Positions 4,778 to 5,301 of a stretch of DNA of 5,301 nt are shown here, one piece after another; the stretch's first letter is position 1, and each line of letters opens with the position of its first letter. The translations under genes and the position numbers were made by a program. The notes beneath the pieces are model-generated. The model saw only the letters and a list, made by a program, of their open reading frames with translations. It made no database searches and had not been told where the DNA came from. Origin of the DNA: Chloroflexota bacterium (GTDB lineage Bacteria > Chloroflexota > Anaerolineae > J102); contig JAJRXO010000396.1 of NCBI GenBank assembly GCA_024276255.1, forward strand, positions 1 through 5,301, written 5' to 3'.

Positions 4778-5301
4778 GCAGGTGCAGCCGAAAGATCGGA
4801 TCGGATTGCTCGACCTTGGCCCGTGAAAAAGCCATGGGCACCAGCTCGCCTTCCAGCCAGATGTGCATGAGATTGTCGTAAAAGCGCTGGCCCGGCAGGC
4901 CACTCTGGCCGGGACAGGTCACAAACAGCGAACGGTCCCAGTCAGCGACGTCAACGATCATGCGATAGGTGGGCGCCACGACGACGGTTCGCAGCGGCAA
5001 ACGCGGTTCGAACGACTGGGCATTGATGGTATGGCCGCTGCCGGCCACAGGGTAAGGGCCACGATTGAGCAGACGGCGCAAGGGCCTGAATACTCCCAGG
5101 GGATGCAGCCAGGCGATCTGGTGTAAACGCCCCCATTGCCACAACCGCCCGTCATCACCGATGTCCTGGCGCATGGTGCGCACCGCCTGCGACAATGCCA
5201 GGGCCAGCACCGCCTGGCGAGAGCGTGGTCGGCCGTCTTCGTCTACACCAAACCACTCGCTTGTCTCATGCTGCAACAATTCCACCAGCTTTTGTACCGC
5301 C
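4743..5301 (-). CDS. Penicillin amidase (S45) family Ntn-hydrolase, C-terminal part
   Basis: Last 185 or so residues of a penicillin amidase/acylase-family protein; the frame stays open to the window edge, so the gene begins beyond it. Family members hydrolyse amide bonds (penicillins, acyl-homoserine lactones or other N-acyl compounds), are made as precursors of roughly 700-850 aa, and are usually exported and cut to expose an N-terminal Ser. That Ser is outside the window. Family-typical C-terminal phrases, from the GTG at 5285: WGRLHQIAWLHPLG (51-64), PYPVAGSGHTINAQSF (77-92), SYRMIVD-like TYRMIVDVADWD (105-116), and CPGQSGLPGQRFYDNLMHIW (124-143), the last matching the usual PGGQSG-P-S-HY-D-W pattern. 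The basic tail RLHLRPRSRSSPEGK is variable. Substrate cannot be assigned. It converges on the peptidase gene, 20 bp apart. Confidence 0.88.
   Translation of the reverse strand, partial: AVQKLVELLQHETSEWFGVDEDGRPRSRQAVLALALSQAVRTMRQDIGDDGRLWQWGRLHQIAWLHPLGVFRPLRRLLNRGPYPVAGSGHTINAQSFEPRLPLRTVVVAPTYRMIVDVADWDRSLFVTCPGQSGLPGQRFYDNLMHIWLEGELVPMAFSRAKVEQSDPIFRLHLRPRSRSSPEGK

Noticed and set aside
1..5301. Mobile element, defence system or biosynthetic cluster
   Set aside because: No transposase, integrase, terminal repeats with target duplication, tRNA or toxin-antitoxin pair is visible; the genes are housekeeping or envelope types with no shared system logic.

Overview
The window is ordinary, moderately GC-rich chromosomal DNA with six protein genes and one repeat-bearing intergenic region. 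The best guess for the host is a Chloroflexota bacterium (Anaerolineae/Caldilineae type). The reasons are a secreted Pro-rich LysM-M23 peptidase with an 'LYLPWVG' segment before its LysM repeats, a small HEAT-repeat protein, a penicillin-acylase-family gene, and degenerate heptamer repeats between genes. This is inferred from style; there is no rRNA or marker gene to prove it.

Layout. Positions 1-732 (+) hold the C-terminal part of an extended SDR nucleotide-sugar epimerase/dehydratase; its N-terminal Rossmann motif lies outside the window. After 21 bp comes a complete classical SDR of the type-2 3-hydroxyacyl-CoA dehydrogenase (HSD10) group (754-1521, +), probably co-transcribed. A 146-bp gap with an extended -10 promoter and a short structured leader precedes a 143-aa HEAT-repeat protein (1668-2099, +). 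Two minus-strand genes then converge on it: a 135-aa acidic soluble protein of unknown function (3126 to 2719) and a 176-aa four-helix membrane protein (2676 to 2146), likely one operon.

Positions 3127-3663 form the largest gap. It holds six tandem 7-bp units (3242-3283), a degenerate tetranucleotide pyrimidine tract (3329-3356), a near-palindrome between them, a possible decayed minus-strand ORF, and two promoter candidates. The plus-strand promoter (TTGAAG, 17 bp, TATGAT) feeds a roughly 60-nt leader with two hairpins ahead of the secreted LysM/M23 endopeptidase (3664-4722, +). Only 20 bp separate that gene from the 3' end of a convergent minus-strand gene (4743-5301) encoding the C-terminus of a penicillin amidase (S45) family Ntn-hydrolase.

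How the genes work together. No multi-gene defence, mobile or biosynthetic system is visible. The sugar epimerase and the M23 peptidase fit cell-envelope work, and the HSD10-like enzyme fits fatty or branched-chain acid oxidation, but their adjacency alone does not link them. The least explained items are the acidic 135-aa protein with its 4-TM partner, the leader of the HEAT gene, and the repeat-bearing intergenic region.
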